Assembly: GCA_050485745.1 (NCBI GenBank)
Contig: JBJHBY010000192.1
Span: forward strand, 1 to 6,913
DNA from: JBJHBY01 sp050485745
GTDB lineage: Bacteria; Pseudomonadota; Gammaproteobacteria; Pseudomonadales; CAMLJR01
Reading direction: 5' to 3'
DNA: 6,913 bases
In this document: one piece after another, positions 6,526 to 6,913 of the stretch
Layout: each line of letters begins with the position of its first letter
Position numbering within the stretch: position 1 is the stretch's first letter
Position numbers and translations under genes: made by a program
Notes under the pieces: generated by a model
What the model was told of the DNA's origin: nothing
What the model saw: only the letters and a program-made list of their open reading frames with translations
Databases searched by the model: none

Positions 6526-6913
6526 TCAGAACATCTTCAGGTAGCGGCGGATTTCCCAGTCGGACACATGGGTGTGATAGCTGGTCCATTCGTCGCGCTT
6601 GAATTGCACGAAGCAGTCGAACAGGGTATCGCCGAACACCTCGCGCGACAGCGGATCGGCGGCGAAATCCTCGATCGCCTCACCCAGGTTCTGGGGCAGC
6701 ATCTCGATGCCCATGTCACGCACCTGTGCATCGCTGTAGTTGTACATATTCTCGCGATGCGGCTTGCCCGGGTCCAGCCCCTCGCGGATACCCTCCAGGC
6801 CGGCGGCAAGAATCATCGCCGCGCCGAGGTAGGGGTTGCAGGCGATGTCCGCGGCGCGGCATTCGACGCGCCCACCCTGGGATGGAATGCGCAGCATGTT
6901 GGTGCGGTTGTTG
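6526..6913 (-). CDS. glnT: Glutamine synthetase family protein, probably type III glutamate--ammonia ligase (GlnT), C-terminal part (5' end outside window)
   Basis: Cytosolic ATP-dependent ligase of the glutamine synthetase superfamily, joining ammonia (or an amine, in related members) to glutamate. Only the last 128 residues are present; the frame is open to the right edge, so the internal ATG at 6897 is not the start. Visible catalytic-domain signs are NNRTN, then GRVECR with the metal-binding Glu and the substrate-binding Arg two residues on (matching the RIEVR motif of E. coli GlnA), then NPYLGAAMILAAGLEGI. The tail FKRDEWTSYHTHVSDWEIRRYL differs from GlnA and fits my memory of the type III/GlnT group. 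A Tyr occurs in ENMYNYSD, but the NLYDLPPEE context of the GlnA adenylylation site is absent, so that control is doubtful. A gamma-glutamylmethylamide synthetase or gamma-glutamylpolyamine synthetase is the main alternative. The tetR promoter follows, and no T-tailed terminator is seen after the stop. Confidence 0.75.
   Translation of the reverse strand, partial: NNRTNMLRIPSQGGRVECRAADIACNPYLGAAMILAAGLEGIREGLDPGKPHRENMYNYSDAQVRDMGIEMLPQNLGEAIEDFAADPLSREVFGDTLFDCFVQFKRDEWTSYHTHVSDWEIRRYLKMF

Noticed and set aside
5756..6544. 262-residue + strand open frame covering tetR and the promoter gap
   Set aside because: It is antisense to a full-length TetR gene with a clear helix-turn-helix, and it has no family resemblance of its own.
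1..6913. tRNA, rRNA, CRISPR array, insertion sequence, phage or defence genes
   Set aside because: I looked on both strands and saw no regularly spaced repeats, transposase motifs, terminal inverted repeats or structured RNA gene. Coding density and base composition are even throughout.

Overview
The window is GC-rich (by eye about two thirds G+C) and densely coding. Its genes fit a free-living proteobacterium, most likely a gammaproteobacterium: a TAXI-type TRAP transporter, a short-chain dehydrogenase, an M50 site-2 protease, an AcrR-like TetR regulator, a DinF-type MATE exporter and a type III-like glutamine synthetase. The assignment rests on protein style and base composition, not on a marker gene. 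I see no rRNA, tRNA, CRISPR array, insertion sequence or phage gene.

Layout. On the + strand: the C-terminal part of a TAXI solute-binding protein (1-450, cut by the left edge), overlapped by 4 bases by a fused TRAP permease (447-2354). After a 116-base gap with a weak terminator-like hairpin and a candidate promoter come an SDR oxidoreductase (2471-3220) and an M50 metalloprotease with a probable CBS-type tail (3292-4419). Only 12 bases separate this from the convergent - strand block. Read right to left, that block is the C-terminus of a glutamine synthetase family enzyme (6913-6526, cut by the right edge), a 128-base regulatory gap, a TetR/AcrR regulator (6397-5789) and a MATE efflux transporter (5766-4432).

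How the genes work together. The first two genes form one sodium- or proton-coupled uptake system of unknown substrate. The SDR may act on related metabolites but has its own promoter signal, so that link is only proximity. The TetR gene sits 22 bases upstream of the MATE gene on the same strand and probably controls it. In front of tetR lies a credible promoter whose -35 box is embedded in a 21-base near-perfect palindrome, as expected for an autoregulatory operator. The glutamine synthetase-like gene is on the same strand, but the gap and the tetR promoter suggest separate transcription.

Most of the window looks like ordinary chromosomal content. I do not see a clearly new system. The points most worth a second look are the Arg in place of the catalytic Lys in the SDR and the palindrome and repeat cluster in front of tetR.
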